Positions 1-8,683 of a stretch of DNA of 64,000 bases are shown piece by piece. The DNA is from Variovorax sp. J22P240. Its GTDB lineage: Bacteria > Pseudomonadota > Gammaproteobacteria > Burkholderiales > Burkholderiaceae_C. The position numbers were made by a program, and so were the translations under genes. The stretch's first letter is position 1, and every line of letters begins with the position of its first letter. Below the pieces are notes generated by a model that did no database searches, had not been told where the DNA came from, and saw only the letters and a list, made by a program, of their open reading frames with translations. The stretch spans positions 111,389 through 175,388 of the forward strand of contig NZ_JASZYR010000013.1 in NCBI RefSeq assembly GCF_030316855.1. The letters are read 5' to 3'.

Positions 1-706
1 CCCCGGGCGTGTATGACGCGCTGATGATGCTGTTGCAGATCACCGTGTCTGCCTTCACCACGCCCGAGAAAGTCGACATGCCGGCGTCCACCTGGACCAG
101 GCTGGCCGACACATTCACCTGGCTTGCCTGCACCGTGACCTTGGCCGAGGCCACGATCGTGATGCCGGCGGATTCGAGCTTGACCGAGTTGCCGTTGCTG
201 TCCTCGATCTGCACGGCGCCGGGGCCGTCCTTGAGCGTGACCTTCTGGCCGCCGGGCGTCTCGAGGATGAGCTGCTCCTTGCCATCCTGATCGTCGAGGG
301 TGACCTTCACGCCGTTGCGCGAGCGGATGATCTTCCTGTTGTTCCTCCCGCTGCCGTCCATCGATTCGGGCGGCTTGTCCTTGCCGTTCCACAGCGCACC
401 GATGACATAGAGCCGGAACGCATGCCCGGCCTCGCAGGCCACGAGCACCTCGTCGTCCACGTCGGGGATGAACCAGCTGCCGCGGTTGTTGCCCCCCATC
501 ATGGTGGCGAGCCGGGCCCACAGTTCGCAGGTCGCGCCGCTGCCGTCCGGCGACCACGGCAGCCGCACCTTCACCCGGCCCTGTGCGTCGGGGTCCTTGA
601 TATCGACCACCAGCGCAGGGAATACGCCGTGCCACAGGCCGCCCCAGCCCTCCACCGTGCGCGCGTCCAGCAGCGCTTCCAGCATCGCAGGCTCGCTGAC
701 AATCAT
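1..706 (-). CDS. eCIS spike / baseplate protein, gp5-VgrG-like (partial, runs off left edge)
   Basis: Central spike of a contractile injection particle, which would cap the inner tube under the baseplate. The visible 235 codons start MIVSEPAMLEALLDAR and hold an OB-fold-like N-terminal part (about residues 20-115; VVDIKDPDAQGRVKVRLPW and VACEAGHAFRLYVIGALWNG are typical of phage baseplate V/gp5 proteins). A repetitive beta-rich needle follows, with alternating short strands such as GGQKVTLKDGPGAVQIEDS and KVTVQASQVNVSAS, expected for a trimeric beta-helix. The start at 706 overlaps the preceding small frame by ATGA. It follows the gpD-like hub gene, as in Afp/PVC operons, so it should assemble with that hub. 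The C-terminus lies outside the window. Family assignment is secure; whether it carries an effector tip cannot be seen. Confidence 0.85.
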   Translation of the reverse strand, partial: MIVSEPAMLEALLDARTVEGWGGLWHGVFPALVVDIKDPDAQGRVKVRLPWSPDGSGATCELWARLATMMGGNNRGSWFIPDVDDEVLVACEAGHAFRLYVIGALWNGKDKPPESMDGSGRNNRKIIRSRNGVKVTLDDQDGKEQLILETPGGQKVTLKDGPGAVQIEDSNGNSVKLESAGITIVASAKVTVQASQVNVSASLVQVDAGMSTFSGVVKADTVICNSIISASYTPG

Positions 707-813
707 TTCAGTCCCCCAGCGGGCATCGACCGACGACCCTCGCGCCCCATCGCTCCGCCCGGCAAGGGGGTGGACGGCCACGCGAAGTGGGCAAGCCTGG
801 CGATGGACGTCAT
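703..813 (-). CDS. possible 36-residue translationally coupled small protein
   Basis: A short frame starting MTSIARLAHFAWPS fills the gap between hub and spike. Its ATG overlaps the hub stop (ATGA at 813-810) and its stop overlaps the spike ATG (ATGA at 706-703), so one ribosome could read all three genes. The peptide is rich in Gly, Arg and Pro and matches no family I know; in particular it lacks the HxxxxPxxGP-like pattern of PAAR tips. It may only keep translation coupled between its neighbours, or be fortuitous. The double overlap is the only support. Confidence 0.25.
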   Translation of the reverse strand: MTSIARLAHFAWPSTPLPGGAMGREGRRSMPAGGLK

Positions 814-1874
814 GACCCTATCCAGGGACGCTCAACCACGAATTCGGTCCGCAGCCCGACCGCCGCATCGAAGCGGTGACAGGTCTCGACCACGCCATAG
901 TTGCCGGAAAACAGCGCGCCGAGGCCGCTGAGCTTGACGTGCCGTCCGACATGCAGGCGGGCATCGGCATCGGCCACGCCGCGCCCGCGCACGAAGCGCC
1001 GCGCCATGCTGCGCAGATGCGCCTCGGCAATGCCGCGTGCAGCCACTTCGTCGAGAGGTACGCAGTGCGCCACTGTGTCCTTGCGCTCGCCCAGCACCTG
1101 CTTCAGCACGGCAGGACCGCTGATGCCGGTGCTCGTCTCACCGGCGATGGCGCTGTCAGTGGCCTGCGCGGCAATCGCCGTCTTGGCGCCCACGTCCCAT
1201 CCGCCGCAAACCACCGCCGTCCGCTGGTGGGCCAGATCGGCGGCGACCTCGAAGTGCCGAAGCCGCGCACCATGCACGAGTTCCAGGCCGGCGTCCGTAC
1301 GCGACGCGCGTTGCGGCACATGCAAGGTCTTGGCCTCCAGCCATACATCGGCATCGGCAAGCAACGCCCGGGTACGCAGGAACGCGAGGTCGCTCTGGTT
1401 GATCTGCGTCACGATCGTGCTGGCCGGACCGGCGAGGTCGGTCTCGGCGGTCAGCCCGTGATCGCTCGCGATCCTGCGCACGATATCGGCATCGGAAACG
1501 CGCTCGAAGGCGCGCGTGCGGCGCGTCATGCGCAGGTCCTGCAGACGGTCTTCGGCACGGATCACCACGGTCGGCGGTGCCATCGCCGGGAATCGGCCTT
1601 CGATCGCCATCACGCGACCTTCGAACACCGTCGCGCTGCCGATGCGCACGGCGAAGTCGCGCCCGAACTCCAGCGTGGCGCGATCGAACCAGGTGAAGCC
1701 GGTCGCGCCCTGATGGTCGCCCCAGTTGCTGAACTCGGCCTCGCAATGCGAAAGGCCGGCTTCGTTCTCGGTGCACACCAGCCGTATCAAAGCCGCGTCG
1801 AGCCGCGGCTCGGCCGTGCCGGCCACGTCGAAGCCGGGGCGGGCGGAGGCGATGGCGCTGCGTGCGTCGTCCAT
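810..1874 (-). CDS. eCIS hub protein, phage late control gpD / gp27-like
   Basis: A 354-residue protein of the phage late-control D family, which forms the trimeric hub between tail tube and spike. Family-like features include the early beta-barrel (ALIRLVCTENEAGLSHCEAEF, about residues 25-45), the FEGRVMAIEGRFP stretch, VIRAEDRLQDLRMTRRTRAF and the SDADIVRRIASDHGL segment (about 125-140), and a C-terminal HVGRHVKLSGLGALFSGNY barrel. ATG 1874 is chosen because it begins 7 nt after the preceding small gene stops; a TTG 18 nt earlier would overlap that gene. It is followed immediately by the coupled small frame and the spike gene. Counterpart of the hub in Afp/PVC clusters. Confidence 0.85.
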   Translation of the reverse strand: MDDARSAIASARPGFDVAGTAEPRLDAALIRLVCTENEAGLSHCEAEFSNWGDHQGATGFTWFDRATLEFGRDFAVRIGSATVFEGRVMAIEGRFPAMAPPTVVIRAEDRLQDLRMTRRTRAFERVSDADIVRRIASDHGLTAETDLAGPASTIVTQINQSDLAFLRTRALLADADVWLEAKTLHVPQRASRTDAGLELVHGARLRHFEVAADLAHQRTAVVCGGWDVGAKTAIAAQATDSAIAGETSTGISGPAVLKQVLGERKDTVAHCVPLDEVAARGIAEAHLRSMARRFVRGRGVADADARLHVGRHVKLSGLGALFSGNYGVVETCHRFDAAVGLRTEFVVERPWIGS

Positions 1875-1881
1875 GCCGTGC

Positions 1882-2055
1882 TCAGTGGGCAAAGCGCCGC
1901 AATTGCTGCTCGGCGCATTCGGCCATCAGGCGGAGCAGGTCTTCGCGCGGCGGAAGCATCGGCGTCGACGGCGATGCGGCCGCGCCGTCGTCCTGGCCGC
2001 GGGCCGCAGCGGGCGCCGCGTCGACCACTTCGAATTCGTTGATGACAACAGCCAC
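1882..2055 (-). CDS. small eCIS protein, DUF5908-like
   Basis: A 57-residue protein with a GTG start preceded by GAGG at 5 nt. The N-terminus MAVVINEFEVVDAAP is beta-like, the middle is low-complexity Ala/Ser/Pro, and the C-terminus is a short amphipathic helix (REDLLRLMAECAEQQLRRFAH). Small proteins with a beta-like start and a terminal AEC-EQ-type helix occur at this place, between LysM adaptor and hub, in many eCIS operons and are catalogued as DUF5908. The assignment rests on position and this pattern. Its role is unknown. It starts 10 nt after the LysM gene stops and ends 7 nt before the hub ATG, so it is certainly co-transcribed. Confidence 0.6.
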   Translation of the reverse strand: MAVVINEFEVVDAAPAAARGQDDGAAASPSTPMLPPREDLLRLMAECAEQQLRRFAH

Positions 2056-2065
2056 GATGACCTCA

Positions 2066-2833
2066 TCAGAACCGGATTCGCGGAGCCGATGCCGAGACCG
2101 AGAGGTTCAGCAACTGACCCGGCACGAGTTGGCGCGGGTTGTCGATGCCGTTGGCCGTGGCGATGCCTTGCCAATCGACGCCGACACCCACCGCCCCGGC
2201 AGCCAGGCCTTGCAGCGTGCTGCCGGCGGCGGCCGGGGTCATGGGCGTGGTACCGGGTGCACGCGGCCGCCCGGCAATGGGTGAGGCGCTGCCGAAATCG
2301 GAGATCAGGATGGTCTGCTGCGAGAGCGACATCGAGATCGTGGCGCGCAGTGGCTTGCCCTCCGGCGAAAAGAACTCGATGGTCTCCTCGATGCCGTCGA
2401 TCAGCCCCTTGAAGTTGAACGAGCCCCAGGTGAAGCGCACGCCGGGCGGCAGGAATTTCGACTTGTCGTTCCTGGACGGCTTGCCCTTGATGAAGTAGAT
2501 GACCTGCTGCGTGAGGCGCCGCACATCGTCGACACGGCCGCTGCCTGCGCCACCCTGCGTGGCATCGAACCAGAGTTGCACCGAGAGCTTGGTGGTGCCG
2601 GCGCCGATGAACTGGCGCCCCTGAGTGCCGGAAGACTGGTCGGGCGCGCCACCCTTGCCGGCCGCAGTGCCACCCGTATTGCTGGTGGCGTTGTTCTGGA
2701 TCTGGTTGGCGAAACTGAGTTTGAGCGACTCGGGGTTGAACTGAACCGCCACCACCTTGCCCCCGTCGAGGTCTCTGTTGAGATCCTCGTCGAGTTCGAC
2801 CAGATGCGCTCTTCCGGGGTCTTGTTCTGGCAT
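2066..2833 (-). CDS. eCIS tube adaptor with C-terminal LysM (CIS tube protein)
   Basis: A 255-residue protein of the contractile-injection-system tube/LysM family that links the inner tube to the hub. The N-terminal body has the family signature VVAVQFNPESLKLSFANQIQ (about residues 27-46), the TTKLSVQLWFDA strand and PPGVRFTWGSFNFKGLIDGI. The C-terminus is a LysM-like module: VDWQGIATANGI, then DNPRQLVPGQLLNL, where LysM normally reads W..IA...G...P..L..G..L. ATG 2833 is preceded by AAGGA at 8 nt; an in-frame ATG at 2842 sits on top of that site and is less likely. It lies 11 nt after the tube 2 stop. In Afp/PVC particles the LysM domain belongs to the baseplate side of the tube. Confidence 0.88.
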   Translation of the reverse strand: MPEQDPGRAHLVELDEDLNRDLDGGKVVAVQFNPESLKLSFANQIQNNATSNTGGTAAGKGGAPDQSSGTQGRQFIGAGTTKLSVQLWFDATQGGAGSGRVDDVRRLTQQVIYFIKGKPSRNDKSKFLPPGVRFTWGSFNFKGLIDGIEETIEFFSPEGKPLRATISMSLSQQTILISDFGSASPIAGRPRAPGTTPMTPAAAGSTLQGLAAGAVGVGVDWQGIATANGIDNPRQLVPGQLLNLSVSASAPRIRF

Positions 2834-2844
2834 GGCGTGCATCC

Positions 2845-3300
2845 TTATCGTCCAGGCTCGACGGTGAAGCGTTCGTAGGCAATCTGCAGTTCCTCGACCG
2901 CGATCGCGCCGTCCTTGGCGTTGAGTGCGGGTGCCTTGAGCTTGACGGGCATGCAACGCTGCAGCACCACGCGCGCGCGCTCGGACACGCCGTCGGCGGC
3001 GAAGAGCACCACCTCGGCCTGGGCGCGCAGGCCCGGGTCGGCAATGCAGTCGTTCATCCACTTCCACAGTTCGAAGCTCCGCTCGGTCATGCCGCGCTTC
3101 AGGGTGAGCTGGCCAAAGGCCGCTGGGCCGGCCAGGCGGACCTGGCGATCGTTGCTGCCGCCCACGCGGATGGTCTTGAACTCCATCGTCATCTCGAGGC
3201 CGTCGCACTCCGCAAAGGCCGCGCTGACAAGCGGGGCCGATGCGCCGTCGGGCACGATCTCGACCGAGAAGTTGAAGGCGCTGAAGGGAACGGCAGCCAT
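2845..3300 (-). CDS. eCIS inner tube protein 2 (gp19-like)
   Basis: A 151-residue member of the T4 gp19-like tail tube family, whose hexamers stack inside the sheath. Visible hallmarks are FNFSVEIVPDG at the start, FAECDGLEMTMEFKTIRVGG, LTLKRGMTERSFELWKWMND and the closing AIAVEELQIAYERFTVE. It is the second tube gene of the operon; eCIS commonly carry two or three, one of which makes the special ring at the baseplate. It begins 1 nt after sheath 2 ends. Compared with tube 1 it keeps the LKRG and EEL.-AYER motifs but differs elsewhere, so the two rings are probably not interchangeable. Confidence 0.9.
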   Translation of the reverse strand: MAAVPFSAFNFSVEIVPDGASAPLVSAAFAECDGLEMTMEFKTIRVGGSNDRQVRLAGPAAFGQLTLKRGMTERSFELWKWMNDCIADPGLRAQAEVVLFAADGVSERARVVLQRCMPVKLKAPALNAKDGAIAVEELQIAYERFTVEPGR

Positions 3301-3301
3301 T

Positions 3302-6148
3302 TCAGTGACTTTCTCTCGACAACACGCGCTCGCCGCTGCGTGACAGGCGCACTGTCAGGAAGCTCATCGGCAGCGCGGGAGCCACCTTCAGTTCGATCCA
3401 GAACTGGCCGGCGTCGCGCCGATGCGGCGAGTTGACCTCGTCGCTCACGTTCACACGGTAGGCCGTCTCCGCGCGTGCGCCGGCAAAGGCGCCGCGTCGG
3501 AACAGGTCGTCCAGCACGGCTTTGAAGCCGCGCTCCACGGTTCGGCGCAGGATGTCGCCATTCGGCTCGAACACGTAGGTGAGGCCGTGGCGCAGGGCGA
3601 GACGTCGCAACAGGCACATCAGGCGCCGGACATTGATCGGTCGCCATTCGGCATCGGGCGTCAGCGTGTCGGCAGTCGAGCTCACGAAGCCGATCGGTGC
3701 GCTGCGCAGCAGGTTGACCTGGGCATCCAGCATCTGCTGGCGCTGCTGCAGCGTGGGCCGCATGCCAACCGCGTCAAGCGCCACGACATCGCGCAGCGGC
3801 TGGTTCGCCACCGCGATCCACGCGCCGCGCTCCAGCGCGCCGGCAGCCAACTGGCCGCACATCGAGCCGTCAGGCGGAAACCAGATGACGTTCTCGTCGC
3901 GGCGGAGCATGAGCCAGGGGTGATGGAGCGCGCCGTGCGACAGTGCGCGCGTCTCTCCGTCGCCGATGGCGCCCGGGCCTGCGGCGTCGCTCGCTTCGCT
4001 GCGGGTCGAGCGCAGTGTCGCTGCGTATTGCGCAGCCTGGAACACATCGAAGTGCGCGGGTGCAGCCAGGAGCGCCAGCATGTCGCCTCGGCCAGCCGCA
4101 GTGCGCAGCATCAGCCGGTGGATGGCCAGCAGTTCGCCCTGCTGCCAGGGCACGGTCTCATAACCATAAGTGCCGATCTCAATCTTCACCGGCGCCGACC
4201 ACGGGCTAATGCGCCGGCCGAGTCGGGCCCGCACCCGGTAGTAAGCCTCACCCGACCTGCGGCCGGTCACGTCGTGGCGCGTGGCGTGCCCGTCGTAGAC
4301 GGGCACGGCTGCACCGAAGCCGGCCTCCAGAGACTCCTGCAGCTCGTACTGCGCCCCGTCGATCGCCTGCGTCCAATACAGGGTGAAACTGCCATCGGCA
4401 AGGGGATCGGCACCCCGGACAAAACGGGGACGGGGCAAAGGCGACGCAGCGCAATCCCTGAAGGCCTCGTCGGCGCAGGGGTCCGGCAACTCAGGCAGCG
4501 CATCCAGTTGCGTCCATGCCGACGCCGGTTGGTCGATGGGGCGCCAGCCCGCATGCACCGCGTCGGGCACAGCGAGCAGCGTGGGCTCGTCGACGAACAC
4601 CGGCGGATTGCCGCCGAAGGCCGCATGCATGCCGCGCAAGGGAAGCGGCACGCGCCCCGCAATGCGCAAGGCCTCGGCCCGTTCCGCCAGCAGGTCGCAG
4701 CTGTAGTTTGCGAGCGTGGCCTCGGCGAACAGCGTCCAGCCGAACCGTGTGAGGCCGTCTCGCTCAAGCGCGCCAAGCGGATCGCGCAAGGCACCGAGTT
4801 GCGCATCGAAATCGTCCAGCTCGTCCAAGGGGAGCAGCATGCATTCGCCGCTCGGCCGATCGGAGGCGAGCGGAAAGCGACTGCGCAAGCGCCCCAGCGC
4901 ATCGCGTTGCGCGAGTTGCTGCGCCGCGGGCCCTGGGTCGGACAGCGATGTGTCGCGCGCAAAGACACCCTCGTCGTCGGGCAGATCGAACACACTTTGC
5001 CCTGCGTTGCGGACTTCTGCATGGCTGCCCATCGACAGGCCGTCGAGCGCGATGTGGACATTGGGCGCCGTGCGCGCCTGCAAATCCAACCGCAGCAGTT
5101 GCACCGCGTGCTCGCGGCCGCTGGTGCGCCAGGCTTCGACGTCAAGGCGCCATGCCGCGTCCGCCTCCTGCCAAGGCGAGCCCGCGAGTGCCGCTTCGAT
5201 CTGGCCGTCGAGGCCGACGGCCTCGGTGAGCTCGACTTCGTCGAGCGCCATCCATGCATCGACGGCGCCACTGCCGAAGGCCAGCCCCACTACTTCGCCA
5301 CGTTGCGGCAAGCGCTGCGCCGCAACCCTGGCCCGCACGGCAAGGCGGCCGTCGTCCAGCCATTCGCCATGCACCACGGTGGTCATAGTTGGCGCGCGGC
5401 TGAAATCGTCGAACTCGGCCAGGCAGATGCCGCTCGGCAGGCGCGCCGGCGACGTTGCCTGCATTGGTTGCAACGCGACCAGCCCGGCGAGGACGATGCG
5501 CAGCGCCGCCAGGCCTGCGTCGTCGGCATCCAACGCAGTCACCTCGACAACAAGGGCATGCACGCGCACGTCATCGAGCGCCAGGCGGACCACGTCCCCG
5601 GTACGCGGAGTCAGGGCAGGCATGGCACCGCTTTGCAGCGTGATGTGTTCGCTGTCACGCTCCAGGATGCGGGCGCGCAGAAGCATCCCGCTCACGCGCG
5701 CGGCGACCTGCACGCCATCTGCACCGCTGCCCGGGCTGCGTGCAACCAGCGTGGCTGGCGCAAGATGCCAGCGGTCGCCCTGCGCATTGCGTCGTGCGCA
5801 GAGCAGAGAGGGCAAGGCAAACCGGCTGGTGCGCGCGCCCGCACCTGCGACCCGCAGCACCCAGCAGCGGCGACCGCCCTGGCTGAAGAAGCCGCGCACC
5901 GCAGGATGCAGCAGCCCTTGCACAGGCAAGCCGCTGGCCGCATCGCGTGCCAGGACCAGACCGGGGCCGAACACGGTTTCGAATTCCACCAGACTCTCGA
6001 CCGCCACCGCCGCCGTCAGCGGCCCGCTGGCCGCGAAACCGACGAAGAAGGCGATGTCCATGCGCGGCAACACATCGTCGGGTGCCCGGGGGGGCACCTC
6101 GAAACGCACGCCGGGCAGGCGTCGCGGCGAAGGGGGATTCAGGCTCAT
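3302..6148 (-). CDS. large eCIS sheath protein 2 with inserted Fn3-like domain
   Basis: A 948-residue tail sheath family protein, well above the usual 350-700. The N-terminus (LPGVRFEVPPRAPDDVLPRMDIAFFVGFA) and the C-terminal sheath domain (NVRRLMCLLRRLALRHGLTY, then FEPNGDILRRTVERGFKAVL) are typical sheath parts that interlock around the tube. Between them lie about 500 extra residues. About 570-657 look like a fibronectin type III fold (DGSFTLYWTQAIDGAQYELQ, YYRVRARLGRRISPWS). The insert should sit on the particle surface, where it could decorate the sheath or bind a partner. In many eCIS one sheath paralogue is larger and forms only a ring, which may apply here. It lies 7 nt after tube 1 and 1 nt before tube 2. 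Confidence 0.85.
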   Translation of the reverse strand: MSLNPPSPRRLPGVRFEVPPRAPDDVLPRMDIAFFVGFAASGPLTAAVAVESLVEFETVFGPGLVLARDAASGLPVQGLLHPAVRGFFSQGGRRCWVLRVAGAGARTSRFALPSLLCARRNAQGDRWHLAPATLVARSPGSGADGVQVAARVSGMLLRARILERDSEHITLQSGAMPALTPRTGDVVRLALDDVRVHALVVEVTALDADDAGLAALRIVLAGLVALQPMQATSPARLPSGICLAEFDDFSRAPTMTTVVHGEWLDDGRLAVRARVAAQRLPQRGEVVGLAFGSGAVDAWMALDEVELTEAVGLDGQIEAALAGSPWQEADAAWRLDVEAWRTSGREHAVQLLRLDLQARTAPNVHIALDGLSMGSHAEVRNAGQSVFDLPDDEGVFARDTSLSDPGPAAQQLAQRDALGRLRSRFPLASDRPSGECMLLPLDELDDFDAQLGALRDPLGALERDGLTRFGWTLFAEATLANYSCDLLAERAEALRIAGRVPLPLRGMHAAFGGNPPVFVDEPTLLAVPDAVHAGWRPIDQPASAWTQLDALPELPDPCADEAFRDCAASPLPRPRFVRGADPLADGSFTLYWTQAIDGAQYELQESLEAGFGAAVPVYDGHATRHDVTGRRSGEAYYRVRARLGRRISPWSAPVKIEIGTYGYETVPWQQGELLAIHRLMLRTAAGRGDMLALLAAPAHFDVFQAAQYAATLRSTRSEASDAAGPGAIGDGETRALSHGALHHPWLMLRRDENVIWFPPDGSMCGQLAAGALERGAWIAVANQPLRDVVALDAVGMRPTLQQRQQMLDAQVNLLRSAPIGFVSSTADTLTPDAEWRPINVRRLMCLLRRLALRHGLTYVFEPNGDILRRTVERGFKAVLDDLFRRGAFAGARAETAYRVNVSDEVNSPHRRDAGQFWIELKVAPALPMSFLTVRLSRSGERVLSRESH

Positions 6149-6155
6149 CGCGCAA

Positions 6156-6608
6156 TCACTCCATCTCGAGGCGCTCGTAGGCCAGGACGAGCTCTTCCAT
6201 CGCGACGTCGGTGCCCTTGGCGTTGAACGGGCCGCTGGTGTGCTTGATGATGCGGGCGCGAAGCAGTTTCCAAGTCTGCACGATCTGCGTGTGGTCCTCG
6301 TTCTGCAGTTGCACGGTGACGGTGCGCAGCGCGTTCTGGTCGCCGTTTCGGATCTGATTGAGCCAGTTGTAGAGCGTGAGCGAACCGATCACGCCGCGCT
6401 TGAGCGTGACGTCGGTGGACTTGTTGAGCCCGGTGATCTTCATGACGCTGTTTTCCCGGCTGTTGCCGTTGCGGTATTCGGAAACAGTCACCTCCATGCC
6501 GACGCCGCTTACTTCCTGGAAGCCGGCCTCCGCGCCTTCGGTCGTGCCGGACCCCAGGTCAACGAGAAAGTTGAACTGCACATACGGGCGGTCTCTGAAT
6601 GTGGCCAT
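6156..6608 (-). CDS. eCIS inner tube protein 1 (gp19-like, major tube)
   Basis: A 150-residue tail tube protein with the full family pattern: VQFNFLVDLGSG near the start, GFQEVSGVGMEVTVSEYRNG, a TDVTLKRGVIGSLTLYNWLN loop-helix and the terminal DVAMEELVLAYERLEME. The close match to the usual 145-150 residues and its place directly after sheath 1 make it the likely major tube subunit. GGAGA stands 7 nt before the ATG. In Afp/PVC particles this tube is hollow and carries cargo. Confidence 0.93.
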   Translation of the reverse strand: MATFRDRPYVQFNFLVDLGSGTTEGAEAGFQEVSGVGMEVTVSEYRNGNSRENSVMKITGLNKSTDVTLKRGVIGSLTLYNWLNQIRNGDQNALRTVTVQLQNEDHTQIVQTWKLLRARIIKHTSGPFNAKGTDVAMEELVLAYERLEME

Positions 6609-6626
6609 CGCGTTGTCTCCTTGGGA

Positions 6627-8651
6627 TCAGACCTTGCGGTCGGCCGTCCACTGGCCGATGCGGAAGATCACGAATTCGGCCGGCTTGAGCGGTGCGACGC
6701 CGATCAGGCAGATCAGGCGGCCGTTGTCGAGGTCGTTCTGCGTCATGGTCGAGCGGTCGCAGCGCACGAAGAAGGCCTTCTCCGGCTTCTCGCCGAGCAA
6801 GGCGCCGCCTTGCCATTCGTTCAGAAGGAAGTCCTCGACCGTGCGGCGCAGGTTGGCCCACAGCTGCTCGCCATTGGGCTCGAACACGGCCCACTGCGTG
6901 CTCTTGTCGATCGAGCGTTCGAGGTAGGCGAAGTAGCGGCGCAGATTGACGTACTTCCACTCCGGGTCGGAGCTGATCAGGCGCGCGCCCCACAGGCGCA
7001 TGCCGCGACCCTCGAAGAAGCGAAAGCAGTTGATCCCCTCGGGGTTGAGAACTTCCTGCTGTGCCTTGTTGAGGAGCGTCTCAAAGCCGAGCGCCAGTGT
7101 CACAACCTCGTTGGCCGGCGCCTTGTAGACAGCGCGTTCGATGTCGTTGCGCGCATAGATCCCGGCGACGAAGCCGCTGGGCGGCAGGTCGATCTCCTTG
7201 CGGGTGATCGGGTCGAGCACCGTGACCCACGGGTAGTACAACGCGGCGTACTTGGAGTCGAGACGCGCGCGCATGGTGCGCACTTCGGCGATCGACTGTT
7301 GCTGTGCACTGTCGAGCACGGCGATGCGATAGCGCATGTACTCGCAGTGGCGGATCAGCAGGCCATGGATCGCATCGGCGTCGACGCCGTAGTTGGCGTA
7401 ATCCCAGGTCGACCCGGGCGCAGCGACGATGGAGATGTCTTCGATGTCCTCGAACTGGCGCAGGCCCAATGCATAGTTCTTGGTGAAAAAGGCCTCGCCC
7501 TCGTAGTCGCCGGCATCGGGCCGCCCGCCATCGTTGCCGCCTTCGAGCAGCACCTCGTTGTAGACCCCCATCGTCAGCTTGTCGCCAACGGAGATGCCGC
7601 GAAGGTGCTCGTCGCCGCTCGGTTGCAGCAGTTCGAGCGCCTTGCCATCGAACAGCAGGTCCATCACATCGGCCGCGCCCGCAACGCTGGAGGCATCGTG
7701 CGCAATGACCAGCGGCAGCCGGATCGCGTCGGCGGCCGACCGCGGCGTTGTGGCGAAGCGATCGAACACCGAATCGCCACTCAGGCCCGAGCGGTGTCCG
7801 GGGTCGAGCGGAAGGTCGGCCCAGGTGCCCAGGTCGCGGGTTCCGTCGCGCGACTGCAGCGTCACACTCAGGGTGACGACGCGTATCGCATCACCTTGGG
7901 ACAGATCAGGCGCCGGGAACAGGTCGTCGAGCTCCATGCGAGGCGCGGGCGACTCGACGGGAATCGCCTCGAAATGCCAGACGGCTTCATCCTCGTCCCA
8001 ATGGGCGAGATAAAAGCGACCGAGGTCGTCGTCGAGTGGACTGACCCGGTCGCTCACCCAGACCACGTCGAGATCGCGCAGCGAACCGACCGTGGTGCGC
8101 TGCGAGCGCGTGATCGGGTCGGTGCTGACGCCCAGGATGTTCCCGGCCGCCTTCAAAGTGAAGCGCACGCGCCAGTTCCCCACGGCGCCGGGATGTCGAG
8201 CACGCACCACCAGACCGAGTTGAAGCAGGGCGATGGCGCGCGCGTGCCCGTCCTGGAACAGCGGTGTGGCGGCGCTGCCTACATCGACGGCAGCGCGCTT
8301 CTCGGATTGAGGGTCGATCGGCTCATAGCGCTTGACACCAGAGCCGCGGGCCGTCAAAGGCTTGAACACCCGTGAGATGTAGAGGCGCTTGCCGCCGTTG
8401 GAGAAGAACGCGCGCACGCCATGCCACAGGTAGTTGTGCATGGTGCTGGGACCGGCGAACTCCAGGTCATTGCCATCCCCGTAGATCTCCTCGAACTCGC
8501 CGAGGCTAGTGATGATGTCGGGCTCGAGATGAATCGGTCCGCGGCGTGCTGGGCCGATGAGACCGGTGGTCGTGGTCGACACCCCTTCAATCGATTTCGA
8601 CCGGAAGGATGTCTCTTCCACGAACACACCGGGTGCGAGGTACTCGGGCAT
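6627..8651 (-). CDS. eCIS major contractile sheath protein 1
   Basis: A 674-residue sheath protein that contracts to drive the tube. The N-terminus MPEYLAPGVFVEETSFRSKS and the STTTTGLIGPARRGP stretch are diagnostic of phage and eCIS sheath proteins. The C-terminal domain carries INCFRFFEGRGMRLWGARLI, EWKYVNLRRYFAYLERSIDK and WAVFEPNGEQLWANLRRTVE, the conserved handshake region of subunits. The middle (about residues 100-400) is the variable outer domain. It is the first structural gene after the unknown 279-residue protein and is followed after 18 nt by tube 1, the standard sheath-tube order. Confidence 0.93.
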   Translation of the reverse strand: MPEYLAPGVFVEETSFRSKSIEGVSTTTTGLIGPARRGPIHLEPDIITSLGEFEEIYGDGNDLEFAGPSTMHNYLWHGVRAFFSNGGKRLYISRVFKPLTARGSGVKRYEPIDPQSEKRAAVDVGSAATPLFQDGHARAIALLQLGLVVRARHPGAVGNWRVRFTLKAAGNILGVSTDPITRSQRTTVGSLRDLDVVWVSDRVSPLDDDLGRFYLAHWDEDEAVWHFEAIPVESPAPRMELDDLFPAPDLSQGDAIRVVTLSVTLQSRDGTRDLGTWADLPLDPGHRSGLSGDSVFDRFATTPRSAADAIRLPLVIAHDASSVAGAADVMDLLFDGKALELLQPSGDEHLRGISVGDKLTMGVYNEVLLEGGNDGGRPDAGDYEGEAFFTKNYALGLRQFEDIEDISIVAAPGSTWDYANYGVDADAIHGLLIRHCEYMRYRIAVLDSAQQQSIAEVRTMRARLDSKYAALYYPWVTVLDPITRKEIDLPPSGFVAGIYARNDIERAVYKAPANEVVTLALGFETLLNKAQQEVLNPEGINCFRFFEGRGMRLWGARLISSDPEWKYVNLRRYFAYLERSIDKSTQWAVFEPNGEQLWANLRRTVEDFLLNEWQGGALLGEKPEKAFFVRCDRSTMTQNDLDNGRLICLIGVAPLKPAEFVIFRIGQWTADRKV

Positions 8652-8683
8652 GGACGCTCTCCTTGTGGTTGGTTCGGCGCCCG

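Noticed and set aside
1926..3208. Alternative minus-strand frames across the LysM and tube 2 genes.
   Set aside because: The assigned frames carry the LysM and gp19 motifs and close operon spacing; the alternatives are Arg/Pro-rich shadows.
3422..8375. Long plus-strand open frames (up to 1219 codons) opposite the sheath and tube genes.
   Set aside because: They are mirror frames of GC-rich coding DNA, show no domain pattern and lack ribosome sites; the minus strand has clear eCIS proteins.
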